Assembly: GCA_947629075.1 (NCBI GenBank) | Contig: CANRCI010000059.1 | Coordinates: 1-7,936, forward strand | DNA from: an uncultured Bacilli bacterium | GTDB lineage: Bacteria; Bacillota_I; Bacilli_A; RF39; UBA660 | Reading direction: 5' to 3' | Length of the DNA: 7,936 bases | Shown here: piece by piece, positions 6,795 to 7,936 of the stretch | Layout: each line of letters opens with the position of its first letter | Numbering within the stretch: position 1 is the first letter of the stretch | Translations under genes and position numbers: made by a program | The notes under the pieces: model-generated | What the model was told of the DNA's origin: nothing | The model's database searches: none | Seen by the model: only the letters and a program-made list of their open reading frames with translations

Positions 6795-6827
6795 CTAGTA
6801 TTTTTCTTCTAAATTCATATTTCCTCC
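6795..6827 (-). other. Frame break: original start and ribosome site of the serine hydrolase
   Basis: GGAGG (6823-6827) precedes ATG at 6818 by 4 nt. That frame reads only M-N-L-E-E-K-Y and stops at TAG (6795-6797). Adding one A to the A5 run at 6801-6805 would give M-N-L-E-E-K-I-L-D-I-I-K-N-S-K joined directly to the hydrolase frame, about 279 aa in total. This implies a one-base deletion, an assembly error in a homopolymer, or, less likely, recoding. Confidence 0.72.
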
Positions 6828-6876
6828 ATTAAACCTCAAATCTTTTTAAAATTAATATTATATTTAGTGATAAAAC

Positions 6877-7473
6877 TCACTTATTTCTAACAGACATACC
6901 ATGCTTTACATATTTCCGATAAATTTTTCGATTATCTTTTTTCATTATAACTCTTTGAAAAAGAATTGGTATTCCCTCGTCGATTTCACTCGGCCCTCTT
7001 TGAACTTGAAAGTGGATGTGTGGTCCGTTGGTATTACCGCTATTTCCTACTTTAGCAAGAACATCACCACGTTTTACATAATCACCGACCTTAACTTGAA
7101 AACTATCCTTTAGAATATGAGCAATCATACTGTATTCGGTATTACCGTGCATAATGATGATATGATTACCCCTGACATCATCGACGTCACACACTATTTT
7201 ACGGTTTTTTACTATTTTAGTATTGGGATATTTATTACAAATCTCTACTACAATCCCGTCTAGTGGAGCGATGATATCTCTCTTATATGAATAATAATTT
7301 TCTATTTTAAGATAATCGTCATGATAAGGTTTATTCTCGTTATCTCTTATTTCAAAGTCATAGGCATATCTCTGAGCTGGTATATCCCAAGAATGTGAAT
7401 CTTTCTTTTTTATACCACCAAATTCCACATAAAATTCTTCTTTAAAAGGTAACGAATATTTATTTTTTCGCAT
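6877..7473 (-). CDS. M23 family (LytM-type) zinc metallopeptidase without signal peptide
   Basis: This 198-aa protein has the lysostaphin/LytM fold, whose members cut peptidoglycan cross-bridges or, in other cases, act as inactive activators. The N-terminal region carries SHSWDIPAQRYAYDF at 26-40, containing the first zinc ligands (a His and Asp39). The core IIAPLDGIVVEI at 67-78, NHIIIMHG at 103-110, AHI with His119, VKVGDYVKRGDVLAKVGNSG at 127-146 and HIH at 152-154 completes a standard catalytic set. The start ATG at 7473 has AAGGAAG with about 6 nt spacing. The N-terminus (MRKNKYSLPFKEEFYVEF) is charged and has no secretion signal or membrane anchor, which is odd for a wall hydrolase. It is codirectional with the TtcA-like gene upstream (45-nt gap) and the hydrolase downstream. 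A role in wall turnover is inferred only from family and from the beta-lactamase-fold neighbour. Confidence 0.92.
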   Translation of the reverse strand: MRKNKYSLPFKEEFYVEFGGIKKKDSHSWDIPAQRYAYDFEIRDNENKPYHDDYLKIENYYSYKRDIIAPLDGIVVEICNKYPNTKIVKNRKIVCDVDDVRGNHIIIMHGNTEYSMIAHILKDSFQVKVGDYVKRGDVLAKVGNSGNTNGPHIHFQVQRGPSEIDEGIPILFQRVIMKKDNRKIYRKYVKHGMSVRNK

Positions 7474-7498
7474 AATTATCTTCCTTTATAATTAGTAT

Positions 7499-7515
7499 TA
7501 TTTTGAATCAAAATA
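7499..7515. repeat. Perfect short palindrome between ttcA-like and M23 genes
   Basis: TATTTTGA, one base, TCAAAATA: a 17-nt perfect inverted repeat beginning 3 nt after the TtcA-like stop. It has no U-tract on the minus strand, so it is not a standard terminator. It could be a protein binding site or an mRNA-end stabiliser, or AT-rich chance. Confidence 0.4.
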
Positions 7516-7518
7516 CAA

Positions 7519-7936
7519 TTACTCATCATAATCATCTAAAAAGCTTTTATACTCACCATTCTCTTTAAAGCCTAAAACACAATTTAGATTGACGTTATCT
7601 AATGCCTTAAATATATTATAATCGATATCTTTATTTATCTTTCGCAAATTACTGATCAATTCTTTCATCTCTTGTCTCTTACTAGTTGCATCATCCAAAG
7701 AACAATTTTCTACAAAACGGCAAGCACAATTGACAAAGGTAAGTTTATTGCTGTTACGCCAAGCGATAATCGATTCTTCTCTTACTAAATAAAGCGGTCT
7801 AATTAATTCCAACCCCGGAAAATTATCGCTGTGTAGTTTCGGCATCATCGTTTTTATCTCTGCTCCATAAAGCAGAGAAAGAAGGGTCGTCTCGATGACA
7901 TCGTTAAAATGATGTCCTAAAGCAATCTTATTGCAC
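7519..7936 (-). CDS. ttcA: TtcA-family PP-loop ATPase, C-terminal part (tRNA 2-thiocytidine synthesis-like)
   Basis: The frame is open from the right window edge, so this is the C-terminal 138 codons of a longer gene; an ATG at 7848 is internal. The family activates cytidine-32 of tRNA by adenylation and inserts sulfur using an iron-sulfur cluster. Visible residues match TtcA closely in order: CNKIALGHHFNDVIETTLLS, then a YG…KTMMPKLHSDN segment, then ELIRPLYLVREESIIAW, then a Cys-rich stretch NCACRFVENC and SKRQEMKELISNLRK. The PP-loop (SGGxDS) and the first CxxC pair would lie outside the window. The usual PCxxCG motif here reads NCACRF, with C-x-C spacing and a further Cys five residues on. 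The protein may therefore be a Firmicute TtcA paralogue with a different cluster arrangement or RNA target. It ends in an acidic DDYDE tail. It is the first visible gene of the right-hand codirectional group. Confidence 0.88.
   Translation of the reverse strand, partial: CNKIALGHHFNDVIETTLLSLLYGAEIKTMMPKLHSDNFPGLELIRPLYLVREESIIAWRNSNKLTFVNCACRFVENCSLDDATSKRQEMKELISNLRKINKDIDYNIFKALDNVNLNCVLGFKENGEYKSFLDDYDE

Noticed and set aside
6857..6862. Minus-strand TATAAT between the M23 and serine hydrolase genes
   Set aside because: No -35 or extended TG accompanies it at 16-18 bp, so it was not called as a promoter; a weak one cannot be excluded.
6901..7113. A 70-codon plus-strand open frame opposite the M23 peptidase gene
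   Set aside because: It is antisense to the zinc-site coding region, with no family resemblance and no promoter or ribosome site that stands out.
7857..7878. Perfect 8-bp inverted repeat (TCTCTGCT / AGCAGAGA, 6-nt loop) resembling a terminator
   Set aside because: It lies inside the conserved TtcA coding region (LLYGAEI segment) and neither strand has a T-run immediately after the stem, so termination there is unlikely.

Overview
This is an AT-rich window (roughly 70% A+T by eye) from a low-GC Gram-positive-type bacterium. The compact layout, GAGG-type Shine-Dalgarno sites, TATAAT promoters and protein flavour suggest a gut Bacilli/Erysipelotrichia- or Mollicutes-related Firmicute. The standard code is used: TGA ends two genes and Trp is TGG. 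Lineage is inferred from style only. Every convincing gene lies on the minus strand, so transcription runs from high to low coordinates.

Right part (7936 down to about 5940): the window opens inside a TtcA-family PP-loop tRNA thiolation protein. It is followed by a signal-less M23 (LytM-type) zinc metallopeptidase and a class A beta-lactamase-fold serine hydrolase. The hydrolase's good start site (ATG at 6818 behind GGAGG) is one base out of frame with the rest of the gene. A single extra A in the A5 run at 6801-6805 would restore a complete N-terminus. A strong intrinsic terminator at 5939-5974 closes this group.

Middle (about 5890 down to 3210): a full-length MgtA-type magnesium P-type ATPase forms its own transcription unit. 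It has a near-consensus promoter (TTGAGA, 17 bp, TGCTATAAT), a leader of only about 27 nt and an intrinsic terminator just after the stop.

Left part (about 3150 down to 1): an extended -10 promoter with a leader of about 90 nt precedes a run of accessory-looking genes. In order they are a uracil-DNA-glycosylase-superfamily protein, a divergent Ham1/ITPase-like nucleotide pyrophosphatase overlapping it by 4 nt (ATGA), an inositol-monophosphatase-family phosphatase, a 211-aa protein whose N-terminus resembles the ADP-ribosyltransferase H-x-T signature, and the first 24 codons of a possible RhuM-like protein. Base-excision, house-cleaning NTP pyrophosphatase and small-molecule phosphatase folds in one cluster suggest nucleotide or base metabolism: sanitation, damage response, or possibly defence. 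That joint function is inference and is the most interesting lead here. No CRISPR array, rRNA, tRNA or insertion sequence was seen, and no gene-free stretch exceeds 300 bases (the longest is 3030-3254).
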